From Planctomycetota bacterium (GTDB lineage Bacteria > Planctomycetota > SZUA-567 > JAKLDR01): a stretch of 64,000 nucleotides of DNA. A model generated the notes under the pieces. That model made no database searches and had not been told where the DNA came from. It was given only the letters and a program-made list of their open reading frames with translations. Where the stretch lies: NCBI GenBank assembly GCA_022703445.1, contig JAKLDR010000007.1, forward strand, positions 1-64,000. Reading direction: 5' to 3'. A program made the position numbers and the translations under genes. Of the stretch, positions 52,519-62,484 are shown one piece after another (within the stretch, counting starts at the first letter, position 1; each line of letters starts with the position of its first letter).

Positions 52519-52602
52519 GGGGGCGCGCCGCAGGCGCAGCTGGCCGCTGCCCGCGAAGAGCTGAGCCTGGCAGGCACCCACCAGCCTGCAAGGCGCGCCC
52601 CC
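52519..52602. repeat. Long-range inverted repeat between the MCP and cheR genes
   Basis: GGGGGCGCGCC (52519-52529) and its exact complement GGCGCGCCCCC (52592-52602) flank 62 bases. In RNA they would enclose a large stem-loop after the MCP stop. It may stabilise the upstream message or lower expression of cheR. Confidence 0.6.
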
Positions 52603-52652
52603 TGAAGTTCCGTCCGGGCCGGAGGTTCCGGTCCGGGTTCCCGGAGGCGGAG

Positions 52653-53462
52653 ATGGAAGCCAAGGTTTTTGAGGCCTTTCGCGACCTGATCTACGAGCGC
52701 AGCGGGATAACGCTGCGCGACGGGAAGGAGTCGCTGGTGCAGGCCCGCGTCGGCAAGCGGATGCGGGCGCTGGGCCTTGACGACCACCGGCAGTATCTTG
52801 AGCTGGTGACCGGAGATGAGAGCGGGGAAGAGGTGGTGCAGCTCCTGGATGCCATCTCCACGAACGTGACGAAGTTCTTCCGGGAGCCGGAGCATTTCGA
52901 ATTTCTGGCGCGGGTGGTGGGCGAGTGGCTCAGGGCCGGGCAGCGCAGGTTTCGGTTCTGGTCGGCGGCATCCTCGACCGGCGAGGAGCCGTACACCATG
53001 GCCATGACGCTGCTCGAGACCCCAGGCGCGGCCGGCACGGACATGAAGTTGCTGGCCACGGACATCTCCACGCGGGTGCTGGAGAAGGCCCAGGCCGGGG
53101 AGTACGGCATCGACAAGCTCGGCGAGGTGCCCGGAAGGATGCTGGATCGCTGGTTCACCCGGATGCGGGATGGCGAGGGGAACCGGTATCGGGTGAAGGA
53201 CGAACTCCGACGGATGATAGTCTTCCGGCGGATGAACCTGTCGACGCCGCCGTTTCCGATGCAGGGGCCCCTCGACGTGATCTTCTGTCGGAACGTGATG
53301 ATCTACTTCGACAATGATGTCCGCCGCCGGCTGCTGGCGGACATGTATCGCCTGCTGAAGCCCGGCGGCTACCTGATGGTCGGGCACGCCGAGAGCCTGA
53401 CCGGGATGGTCAGCGAGTTCAGGACGGTAGTGCCATCCATCTACGTGAAGGGGATGGCATGA
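52653..53462 (+). CDS. cheR: CheR methyltransferase
   Basis: This 269-residue protein has the CheR N-terminal helical domain (FRDLIYERSGITLRDGKESLVQ) and the SAM-dependent catalytic domain (WSAASSTGEEPYTMAM, DVIFCRNVMIYF, GGYLMVGHAESL). It methylates glutamates of the MCP for adaptation, opposed by CheB and CheD. CGGAGG lies 5-6 bases before the ATG at 52653. Its end overlaps cheD by ATGA. Length and motifs are normal for the family. Confidence 0.95.
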   Translation: MEAKVFEAFRDLIYERSGITLRDGKESLVQARVGKRMRALGLDDHRQYLELVTGDESGEEVVQLLDAISTNVTKFFREPEHFEFLARVVGEWLRAGQRRFRFWSAASSTGEEPYTMAMTLLETPGAAGTDMKLLATDISTRVLEKAQAGEYGIDKLGEVPGRMLDRWFTRMRDGEGNRYRVKDELRRMIVFRRMNLSTPPFPMQGPLDVIFCRNVMIYFDNDVRRRLLADMYRLLKPGGYLMVGHAESLTGMVSEFRTVVPSIYVKGMA

Positions 53463-53962
53463 GCGGCCTGGTGGGAGCGCCTCCCGCTCAGCAGACGGTG
53501 GGAATTTCGGAGATGCTGGTGCGCTCTGGCGGCGAGGACGTGCTGGTCACCTATTCGCTGGGTTCCTGCGTTGGGGTGGCCGCCTACGACCCGGTCGCGC
53601 GGGCCGGCGGGTTGATCCACTGCATGCTGCCGCTTTCCAAGATCGACGCAGCCAAGGCCGCCGCGGCGCCGGCCATGTTCGTGGACACGGGGGTGCCTGC
53701 GCTGCTCAACGCGCTCTTCGAGTACGGAGCGGAGCGCAAGCGTTTGGTGGTCAAGGTGGCGGGCGCCTCGTCGCTCCTGGACGAGAAGGGGCTTTTCAAG
53801 ATCGGGGAGCGCAACTACACGGTGTTGCGCAAGCTTCTCTGGAAGAACAACATCCTGATAGCCGCGGAGGACGTGGGGGGGCAGGTGGCCCGGACCATGT
53901 ACCTGCACATGGCCACGGGGCGCACGGTCATCCGCTCGCAGGGGCAGGAGCGTGACCTGTGA
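53459..53962 (+). CDS. cheD: CheD receptor deamidase
   Basis: The 167-residue protein has the CheD catalytic Cys in YSLGSCVGV and the His in GGLIHCMLP, with Thr/Ser positions downstream. It deamidates specific glutamines of the receptor and, in other bacteria, binds CheC. It overlaps cheR at the start (ATGA) and the HDOD gene at the end (GTGA). This tight coupling fixes both starts. All catalytic residues seem present. Confidence 0.93.
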   Translation: MSGLVGAPPAQQTVGISEMLVRSGGEDVLVTYSLGSCVGVAAYDPVARAGGLIHCMLPLSKIDAAKAAAAPAMFVDTGVPALLNALFEYGAERKRLVVKVAGASSLLDEKGLFKIGERNYTVLRKLLWKNNILIAAEDVGGQVARTMYLHMATGRTVIRSQGQERDL

Positions 53963-54816
53963 GTCGGCGGGACGAGGTTCTGTCGCGCCTCAGGGACGTC
54001 CCGGCGATGCCGGCGGCGGCCATGGAGGCCATTCGTGTGCTGCAGGACCCGCGCGCCGATGCGCAGGCCATCATGAAAGCGCTGGAGCATGATCCGGGGC
54101 TGACCGCCAACGTTCTGCGCCTGGCCAACTCGGCCTACTTTGGAACGCCGCGGAAGGTCAGCACCGTCCGCGAGGCGGCCGTGCGGCTGGGCACAAAACG
54201 CATCCTCAGGGTGGTGGTGGCCTGCGCAGCGGCTCCGGTGGTACGGCGCGGGATCAAGGGGTACGATCTGCCTCCCGGAGAGCTATGGCAGCACTCCGCC
54301 TCGGTGGCGGTGGGGACCGACGCGCTGGCCGAGGTGCTCAAGGCGGCACTCCCGGCGTCGGCCTTCACCGCCGGGCTGCTCCACGACGTCGGGAAGATCC
54401 TGCTGGGGACCTATCTGGAGGTGGACGCCGCGGCCATCATACAGCTGGCCGTCAGCGAGAAGATCGGCTTCGACGAGGCCGAGCGCCGGGTTCTGGGCAT
54501 CGACCATGCCGAGGCCGGCGCCGCTCTCCTGGAGAGCTGGGACCTGCCTGAGGACGTGGTCCAGGCGGCCCGTTGGCACCACCGTCCGGACGATGCGCCG
54601 GGCCGTCTGATTACCCTGGATCTGGTCCATGCGGCGGACGCCCTGTCGATGGCCGAGGGACTGGGCATCGGCCGCGACGGCCTGCAGTACCGGCCGTCGA
54701 AGGCCGTGGTGCTGCGGCTCGGGTTGACCACGCGCGTCGAGGAGCTGACTCTGTGTCGGGTGCTGGTCGCGCTCAAGGAGCTCAAGGACATGTACGCCGC
54801 GCCCGGCGGGAGGTAG
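53959..54816 (+). CDS. HDOD-domain signalling protein
   Basis: This 285-residue protein carries an HDOD domain (about 5-210) with DPGLTANVLRLANSAYFG and LPASAFTAGLLHDVGKILLG. The HD pair is kept, but HDOD proteins are usually not enzymes. They link signalling to motility or cell-cycle control, and are often found in chemotaxis clusters. The GTG start at 53959 overlaps the cheD stop. It is followed by cheY after four bases. I infer an output or adaptor role. Confidence 0.88.
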   Translation: MSRRDEVLSRLRDVPAMPAAAMEAIRVLQDPRADAQAIMKALEHDPGLTANVLRLANSAYFGTPRKVSTVREAAVRLGTKRILRVVVACAAAPVVRRGIKGYDLPPGELWQHSASVAVGTDALAEVLKAALPASAFTAGLLHDVGKILLGTYLEVDAAAIIQLAVSEKIGFDEAERRVLGIDHAEAGAALLESWDLPEDVVQAARWHHRPDDAPGRLITLDLVHAADALSMAEGLGIGRDGLQYRPSKAVVLRLGLTTRVEELTLCRVLVALKELKDMYAAPGGR

Positions 54817-54820
54817 ATCG

Positions 54821-55199
54821 ATGGCCTACAATGTTCTGGTGGTGGACGACTCGGCTACGGTCCGCGCGGTAATCCGCAAGACCCTGGACCTGGCCGGCGT
54901 GGAGGTTGGAGAATTCCACCAGGCCGGCAACGGGCAGGAGGGTCTGGACGCTATGAAGGGCAGGTGGGTCGATGTGGTCTTCGCGGACATCAACATGCCG
55001 GTAATGACCGGGATCGAGATGGTGGAACGGATGGCGGCCGATGGTCTTCTCAAGACTGTGCCGGTGATAATAGTCTCGACCGAGGGCAGCGCCACGCGCA
55101 TCGAGCAGCTCAAGGCCAAGGGGGTCTCCGCCTACATTCGCAAGCCCTTCACGCCGGAACTGCTGCGGAGCGTGGTCGACGAAGTAATGGGGGTGGCCC

Positions 55200-55207
<8 letters not shown>
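54821..55207 (+). CDS. cheY: CheY-type response regulator (second copy)
   Basis: This 128-residue single receiver domain has every active-site residue: VVDDSA, the acceptor Asp in VFADINMP, the Ser of VSTEG and the Lys of RKPFTPE. GGGAGG lies 7 bases before the ATG at 54821. The gene overlaps the CheX-like gene by eight bases, so kinase output and its phosphatase are co-translated. It is shorter than the first CheY, without the N-terminal extension. Confidence 0.93.
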
Positions 55208-56698
<1,491 letters not shown>

Positions 56699-57031
56699 AA
56701 GCGCCGGGGGCGCAACTGGGCTCCCGGTCTCGTGGACCGCATCCCCGAAGCCCGTCTCCAATTAACGGGATCGTCGTTTCTTCCCGGTTATGTCGCCAGA
56801 CTCAGCGTCCCGACATAGGCGTTCCGCCAAGTGCCCGGATGAAGCTACAAACCGTCGTTCGGGCAGGCGCTTGGCCCAGGCTTTCGAGAGGGTTCTGCGA
56901 GGCTTTTCCCAGGCTGCCGGAGGCCGGCGCCGGGGGGCATTTAGCTTGATTTCAAAGTTGAATCTGGGCACAATTAATAGACGTCCGTACGTCTCCGGGG
57001 GGCGTTATCGGACATGACGAGGGCCTGATCC
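56699..57031. other. Intergenic region between the chemotaxis operon and the integrase
   Basis: This 333-base gap contains a probable integrase promoter: TTGATT (56946-56951), 17 bases, CACAAT (56969-56974). Just after it is the inverted repeat AGACGT-CCGT-ACGTCT (56979-56994), a candidate operator or recombinase binding site. The rest is unremarkable. I see no tRNA gene or clear attachment-site repeat; the other island boundary may lie beyond the window. Confidence 0.45.
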
Positions 57032-59152
57032 ATGCCTGAGAAAGGCTCCAGGGCACCTTCCGCCCTCCTCGGAGACATGCTGGCCGACTGGGATGCCTAC
57101 TTTCACGGCCTCTGCCGATACCTCCAGAACTTCCTTGAGTCGTTTCCTCTCCAGGTCCCCGGTCAGCCCCATGTCCCGCGGGATCCCAAGGAGGATCGGC
57201 ACTTCACCCCGGCCATCCAGCAGTTCCAGGATGCCTTTGCGGAGGCTCCCGCCTGGCTCCGTAGTGAACTTGCTGGCGACCCGCTTCAGGCACCGGCTTT
57301 GCCCTCCTCCAATTACCCCATAGTCTATGACGAGGACGCCGCGCGGTTCTGGGTCGCCAAGGGTGGGCCGGATGGCGATGCTCCGGACTTCTGGAGTCTG
57401 CTATCCCCCGAGTATCAACGGGTGCGGGAGCGGCTGCGGGCGCTGCAGACTGCCGTGGCAGCAGGGCGCCACAAGAACGCCATAGGCCCCAGTGCCGAGG
57501 GGGTGAACGCGCCGGTTACGGTTTCCGCGGTCCGGGCGGAGGCCGTGCCTTCCAAGAGCGCTGGGGCTCGTCCTAAAGCCGTGAGCTCGCCTCCGAACTC
57601 CGTGGGTGATATCGGCGGGATTGCCCTGGCGCCGGGCAAACCGAGTGAACACCGCCACGCTGAAGCCCAACCGGACAAGACCGGAACCGAGGCTACCGAC
57701 TGGGCGCGCTACCGGGACAAGTATCGCACGGAGAAACTGCCCCTCGAAGGCTTCCCCGATGGGCGTGTGAACAGGGTAACCGTCTCAAGACGCAATGGGG
57801 CCGTCATTCTTCGTTGGCGGCAGGGAGGAAAGCAACGGCGCGAGGTGATTGGGAGGCTCGATGACGCGAAGACCCTCCCCCGTGCCCTTCTGCGCGCCTC
57901 GGAGATCAACCGCGACCTGGAAGGCGACAGCCGGGCTGCGTCATTCGCGGAGGCCACCGTCGCGGAGGCTTGCGACATCTTCCTGGCCTCGAAGGAGTCC
58001 TCCCCTGACGTGTGCGGGAAGACCATTGAGAAGTACCGTTCCGGGCTGCACCGGGTGAAGGAGTTCTGCGAACTTCCTGAGCGTGGTGGCGGCCGGAAAC
58101 TGGTCAGCGAGTGCGACACGGCCTGGTGCGAGAGCTTCTGTGCGTGGCTCGATGGCGTCAAGTCCACGAGAAACGGTGCCCCGCCCACTCCTGGCAACCC
58201 CGAGCGTCCACTGAGCATGGCTCTCAAGCGCGAAATCCGGCAGCGGCTGTGGAGCGTCTTCGAGCACGCCCGGTTGCGAACGCCGCCCCTGGTGCCGGCA
58301 GCCTTCCGTAACCCCATACCCAATGGGATGATCGGGCGCAAACGCCGGGAGATGCGCGGCGTCTCCGAGCCGCCGGTGTCCCTGGACGACTTGGCGAAGA
58401 TCGCGACGGTCTGTGATCACTATCAGCTGGGCCTCCTTGCGATGCTCTTCGCCTACGGGCCCAGGCCCAGCGAACTCGGCCGGATCCTCAGGGCCGACTA
58501 CGATGAGAGCACCGGGTTCCTGAGAATGATCTGCAGGCCGAAGTGCGGCTACCAGACCAAGGGCCGCCAGGACAAGGCCTGGCCAGTCACCCCGGCGCTG
58601 GCCGCCAGCCTCCGGCCGTTCCTGCTCCGCGGGCCGGGTGTCCTGTTCGTGAAACGGGCGGTGTTCGAACGAACGGCCGGCGTGGTCCTGGCAGGCGCCA
58701 CGGAGGACATGCTGGCCAGGGAGTATGAGGACCGGCTGGCGGCCGAGGCCAAGCGCCTGCGGCGTCAGCCCGGCAAGGTCGAGGCCGAACGCATCGCCGA
58801 CGTGACCTGGGCGGCCGCCGGGGCGGTGGATGCCAGGGACGTGGCGCGTGAACTGGCCAACGCGGCCCGCAAGGCCGGACTCGCCCGCTGCCCCACGCCC
58901 AAGGACGTGCGACACCTGGTCGAGTCCGAGTGCGAGGCGGCCAGACTGTCGCCGGGCGTCATCCGCCAGCTCCTCGGCCATGCCCCCGTACGCGGCGACA
59001 GCCTCGTCAACTACAACCACACCGGCCGCGGCACCCTGACCGAACAGGTCAAGCTGCTCGATGAGCGCCGCGCTGGGTTGTTGGCGATCATGGCGGCAAG
59101 GGCTCAGGAACTCGAACAAGAGCAAACGGCAGGCAATGGCAGCGTGAAATAG
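57032..59152 (+). CDS. Large tyrosine recombinase (phage integrase family)
   Basis: The 706 residues end in a tyrosine recombinase domain (about 440-680): the first Arg in GPRPSELG, a Lys in the following strand region (CGYQTKG), the second Arg in KDVRH, LLGH, and the Tyr of NYNH. The His before the second Arg is replaced by Lys. A core-binding SAM-like domain (about 305-420; TVAEACDIFLASK) precedes it. The first 230 residues are a Pro/Ala-rich region that I do not recognise, unusually long for integrases. It could insert or excise the adjacent defence-like operon. The ribosome binding site is weak. Confidence 0.88.
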   Translation: MPEKGSRAPSALLGDMLADWDAYFHGLCRYLQNFLESFPLQVPGQPHVPRDPKEDRHFTPAIQQFQDAFAEAPAWLRSELAGDPLQAPALPSSNYPIVYDEDAARFWVAKGGPDGDAPDFWSLLSPEYQRVRERLRALQTAVAAGRHKNAIGPSAEGVNAPVTVSAVRAEAVPSKSAGARPKAVSSPPNSVGDIGGIALAPGKPSEHRHAEAQPDKTGTEATDWARYRDKYRTEKLPLEGFPDGRVNRVTVSRRNGAVILRWRQGGKQRREVIGRLDDAKTLPRALLRASEINRDLEGDSRAASFAEATVAEACDIFLASKESSPDVCGKTIEKYRSGLHRVKEFCELPERGGGRKLVSECDTAWCESFCAWLDGVKSTRNGAPPTPGNPERPLSMALKREIRQRLWSVFEHARLRTPPLVPAAFRNPIPNGMIGRKRREMRGVSEPPVSLDDLAKIATVCDHYQLGLLAMLFAYGPRPSELGRILRADYDESTGFLRMICRPKCGYQTKGRQDKAWPVTPALAASLRPFLLRGPGVLFVKRAVFERTAGVVLAGATEDMLAREYEDRLAAEAKRLRRQPGKVEAERIADVTWAAAGAVDARDVARELANAARKAGLARCPTPKDVRHLVESECEAARLSPGVIRQLLGHAPVRGDSLVNYNHTGRGTLTEQVKLLDERRAGLLAIMAARAQELEQEQTAGNGSVK

Positions 59153-59167
59153 CCGGAGGGGTCGTTC

Positions 59168-59419
59168 ATGCCAGCCCTGTGTGATGGTTGCACGCAAGCC
59201 CAGCGCGAAGCCATCGAGCACGTCAACGGGCCCCTGCTGATCGTCGCCGGGCCGGTGGCGGGCAAGACCGAGGTCCTGGTCGGCCGCCACGCCGCCCTGA
59301 TCTGGTTCCTGACAGCGGAGCAGGAGTTGCCGGGGCTGCGTGATGCGCTGAGGAGGAGGCGGTGGGACAGATTGGGAGGTATTTGGGGGGTGAAGGTGGA
59401 TAAGGTGGCGGCCGGGTAA
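59168..59419 (+). pseudogene. UvrD/Rep-type helicase fragment
   Basis: The first 45 residues match the N-terminus of UvrD/Rep helicases (TQAQREAIEHVNGPLLIVAG...GKTEVLVGRHAALI), with the Walker A loop changed to GPVAGKT. After about residue 48 the similarity stops, and the frame runs through G-rich sequence to a stop at 83 codons, against more than 600 for the family. GGAGGGG precedes the ATG. It is a truncated remnant at the join between the integrase and the opposite-strand operon. Confidence 0.75.
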
Positions 59420-59502
59420 GGCGTAGGTGCATAGGAAACAGGCGGACAGTGCGGGAAATCGCAAACTGCCCCCCAAGTGCTCCGAGGCAGCCCAGATTCT
59501 GA

Positions 59503-60111
59503 TTAGCGGAACTCCCCCGCCCCTTGGAGCATGTTGACAACGGCCTCAATATCACCAGGGCGCTCGAGAAAATCGTACTTCTCGGCCTGCAGCGTGATCA
59601 CTGGGACGTTTTTGAGAGCCGCGAAGTACTCATCGTAGACTCGGCTTAAGTGCTCTAGATACTCAATTGGAACTCCCTCCTCCATTGTGCGCCCCCTCCG
59701 CTTCATCCTCTCGGACAAGAACCTAGCAGGGGCGCGAAGATACAGAAGCAAGGAGGGCGTGCCCACCCTGGATTCGAGGAAGGCGTATAGTTGCCTGAAG
59801 CACTCCAACTCAGGTCCAGACATATTGGCGACAGCAAACAACATGTCCTTGTAAAGATGGAAGTCGGCAATCACGTGCTGCTCGAAGACGCCCTCCCTCT
59901 TGGCGCGGTTCAACTGGTGATAGTGAATGAGAGCACAGCAGAGCTCTGTCTCCAACGTGTAAGCAGCTCGATCCGCGTAGAAGGCCTTCATGAACGGGTG
60001 GATGTCCATCGTTTCCACCAGATTCTGGATGGATAGCCGATCAGCAACCAGCCTGGCCAGAGTTGTCTTGCCGCTTCCCATCACTCCCTCAATAGCAACA
60101 TAACTCGGCAT
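59503..60111 (-). CDS. Deoxynucleoside kinase (dAK/dGK type)
   Basis: The 202-residue protein is a deoxynucleoside kinase: P-loop GVMGSGKTT (9-17), VIADFHLYKDMLFA in place of the DRS/DYxxxK motif of bacterial dAdo/dGuo kinases, LLYLRAPARFLSERMKRRGR as the Arg-rich lid, and YLEHLSRVYDEYF after it. It phosphorylates a deoxynucleoside to the 5'-monophosphate, most likely a purine. GGGGAG lies five bases before the ATG at 60111. It is the last gene of a four-gene operon with a kinase/PurA-like fusion, so it could supply dGMP or dAMP to that enzyme. Substrate choice is an inference from the motif type. Confidence 0.85.
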   Translation of the reverse strand: MPSYVAIEGVMGSGKTTLARLVADRLSIQNLVETMDIHPFMKAFYADRAAYTLETELCCALIHYHQLNRAKREGVFEQHVIADFHLYKDMLFAVANMSGPELECFRQLYAFLESRVGTPSLLLYLRAPARFLSERMKRRGRTMEEGVPIEYLEHLSRVYDEYFAALKNVPVITLQAEKYDFLERPGDIEAVVNMLQGAGEFR

Positions 60112-60128
60112 GTTAACTCCCCACCGTA

Positions 60129-60803
60129 CTAAGGTGCATGTACTACCTCGACGATGCTCCTGCCCTTCCGGTGCTCCACGCGCAGCACAAGGTCAACAAT
60201 GTCGGGAACTCCTTCTTCGACCGCCAGTTCAACGACCGGGTCTCTCCCCCTTCTCTTCCTGTCCCACTCCTCAAAGGGGTAGTCATCTATGGCGAGGAAG
60301 GTGTCCTTGCCTCGCGGTTGGGGATTAGGTCTTGCGCACCCTGTGTTGATTGGAGCCAAGACGATCATATCGCGGTACTTCTCCACCAATCTGGCAGTGT
60401 CCACAGTCAATACGCAGTGAGTCTTGTTACGATATGGCTTTGCGGCCAAGAGCCGCTGAAGTCGCTCCTCGGTCAGCCAGAAGAATACTTTCTTATTCAG
60501 GGTCTCATACCAGTCCTGCGGAGACAGGCCATCTTGTAGGCACCTCTCAAGCAGGGCGTCGCTCATCGGCTTCTGGTCACGGATAACAGCCTCTCCATAC
60601 ACAGAATGCGATATCCGCACTGAGTCCAAGCGGTGCAACGACTCAATCTTCCGCCGCTGTTCGCCGGCTACCTGGAACAGGTCAAGAAGGGACGACGTGC
60701 TCAACAGACCGTGTTGCTGAATGCTCGCCCAAGTTCCTTCTTCGGCCATGTGAAATAGCCGTGGGTGTCGCAGTATCAAGTCCCCAAGTTGTTGTGGAGT
60801 CAT
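60129..60803 (-). CDS. DUF7002-like protein, possible ADP-ribosyltransferase toxin
   Basis: The 224-residue protein opens with LFHMAEEGTWASIQQHGLLST, which I recall from DUF7002-type proteins. It resembles the start of DarT/KptA-like ADP-ribosyltransferases, where a His, then a helix and GLLS shape the NAD site. Later parts are KKVFFWLTEERLQRLLAA and VLTVDTARLVEKY. A catalytic Glu cannot be fixed by eye. The gene lies 9 bases after the kinase/PurA-like gene and 17 before the kinase gene. A macro domain, which reverses ADP-ribosylation, is encoded in the same operon. Toxin action is an inference from that pairing. Confidence 0.65.
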   Translation of the reverse strand: MTPQQLGDLILRHPRLFHMAEEGTWASIQQHGLLSTSSLLDLFQVAGEQRRKIESLHRLDSVRISHSVYGEAVIRDQKPMSDALLERCLQDGLSPQDWYETLNKKVFFWLTEERLQRLLAAKPYRNKTHCVLTVDTARLVEKYRDMIVLAPINTGCARPNPQPRGKDTFLAIDDYPFEEWDRKRRGRDPVVELAVEEGVPDIVDLVLRVEHRKGRSIVEVVHAP

Positions 60804-60812
60804 TTCAGCTGA

Positions 60813-62459
60813 CTACTCCCATGCGCGCCGGTCAATGATGCTTCTCTCATGACGACGAGTGCAGACTAGAGAGACTGGGGCCGCTGCTACCCTCTCGATC
60901 TCCTCAACCATCATGATGGTAAACTTGTCCAACTGCTCAAACCTCCTGGCACGGCAATTCCTCCTAGACAGGTAGTCCGCATGAGTCAGCGCAATATCGG
61001 TGGGGCCATTCAAGGAAGCGGCGCTCCTGAGCAAGTCCCAGTCAAACTCTGCGACTCGCCTGTTTCGGTGCGTGGTAGAAGTCTTCTCGTTCTTCAGAAG
61101 TTCGTCCACCGGGATCCCGGACCTTCCTGAAACATCCTGCCACGTGATCGGCTGCGACATCGGCCCTGAAGTGTGGCCCTTCGTCCCGGGATCCTGCACT
61201 CGAATAGGATAGGACCTGCATATCATAAGTACCCGGCGTACTCTGCTGGGCGATATGCCCGCCTCCGCCAAACAGCCTGCCACGGTTGTATCGCGCGATG
61301 TTACGTGGGGGTAGTAACCGTGGTACAGGCTCAGCCCCGTTCCTTGAGTTCCTTCGAGAAACACCTTCCGGCCTTCGTAGAAGGCACGGCCTAAGAGGTG
61401 CCGAGTGGGCTGTACGTACGGTTTGAGGTCCGGGATGTCACGTGCGAGCTTGAGTGCATCCTTTCCCTTCTTGTAACGATCTGTGATCCTCCTTGCTGTG
61501 GCGAGGCCTACTCCTTGCCCTGTGGAACCGATCGACTGAACCAGTTTCTTCTCGGACGCAATGTCCCGATCCGAAATCACCATTGCCTGCTCGTCGATTG
61601 CCAGGCGGTCACACGATACTCCACAATCAGCGATCTCCTGAATGAGCTTGGGCACACGGATCACAGCCCCAGGGCCGATAACAAGCTTGGCTTCGAAGTT
61701 CGATAACGTTCCTGAAGGCAGATGATGAAACACATACTCACCACCACTCACAAGAACCGTGTGTCCTGCATTGGGGCCACCAACCCTCACTAGGACGTCG
61801 TATTCCGGCGCTAGATAAGCAGCTACATGGCCCTTACCTTCGCTGCCGAACTGGCCGCCTACCATGACGTCAACTGTGCGCCCATAGCCGCGCCCAAAGA
61901 GGCCGATGTGGCCGGCGGCCCTCGCCAACACGTCTTCCGCCCGACAGCGATAGGTGTCTATCTCGACGTCCGCCGTTCTTGTAAGCCGGGCTACGGCTCT
62001 TTCCGTCCTATTCTTGAGAAGATCAACGTACCTAGCCAGCTCTCGGATCTCTTTCTTTGGACGCGCCAAATACCTCTTCTCAAGCACATCTTGGGGCGCT
62101 GTTAGGTGAATGTGTACGACCCGTCGTGGGTAGTGTGACCTGATCGCGTCTATCTGCCGTTCGATCCGCACTGCATCGAGAACGACGAGCGCATCTGCCG
62201 ATATCTTCCCGGAGTCCTCCATGCTTTGCAGGAGCTTCTGGAGAGCGTCACGCACCCAAGCTCCTTTGGTGCTGCGATCCAGCCTTTCCCCCAACTCCTG
62301 AAAATACTCACGGGTTAGTACGCGCCCCTTGTCTGGGCGCTGATATAGAAACTGAGACGTCTTGACATGCAGGGCTCCAAAAGCCTTGGAGAGATTTTCG
62401 GCAAGTGTTGTCTTGCCCGCGCACACTGGCCCAGACAGGACAACTATCTTGCTTGGCAT
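60813..62459 (-). CDS. P-loop kinase fused to a PurZ-like adenylosuccinate synthetase
   Basis: Residues 1-185 form a P-loop nucleotide kinase domain (GPVCAGKTT at 10-18, then a lid near 130-155). Residues 195-548 are homologous to adenylosuccinate synthetase: GGQFGSEGKG (201-210), GGPNAGHT, SIGSTGQGVG, EGTQGTGLSLYHG, TTHRNRRVAEFD and LTHADYL. PurA has Asp (E. coli D13) where this protein has Ser206; that replacement is reported for phage PurZ, which joins Asp to dGMP. The domain is about 350 residues against 430 for PurA. The kinase could phosphorylate the product or substrate. The ATG at 62459 has CGGAG about 9-10 bases upstream. PurA activity on IMP is unlikely if Ser206 reading is right; activity is untested. 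Confidence 0.85.
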   Translation of the reverse strand: MPSKIVVLSGPVCAGKTTLAENLSKAFGALHVKTSQFLYQRPDKGRVLTREYFQELGERLDRSTKGAWVRDALQKLLQSMEDSGKISADALVVLDAVRIERQIDAIRSHYPRRVVHIHLTAPQDVLEKRYLARPKKEIRELARYVDLLKNRTERAVARLTRTADVEIDTYRCRAEDVLARAAGHIGLFGRGYGRTVDVMVGGQFGSEGKGHVAAYLAPEYDVLVRVGGPNAGHTVLVSGGEYVFHHLPSGTLSNFEAKLVIGPGAVIRVPKLIQEIADCGVSCDRLAIDEQAMVISDRDIASEKKLVQSIGSTGQGVGLATARRITDRYKKGKDALKLARDIPDLKPYVQPTRHLLGRAFYEGRKVFLEGTQGTGLSLYHGYYPHVTSRDTTVAGCLAEAGISPSRVRRVLMICRSYPIRVQDPGTKGHTSGPMSQPITWQDVSGRSGIPVDELLKNEKTSTTHRNRRVAEFDWDLLRSAASLNGPTDIALTHADYLSRRNCRARRFEQLDKFTIMMVEEIERVAAAPVSLVCTRRHERSIIDRRAWE

Positions 62460-62484
62460 GACCGCGTTGCTCCGATTGCCACCA

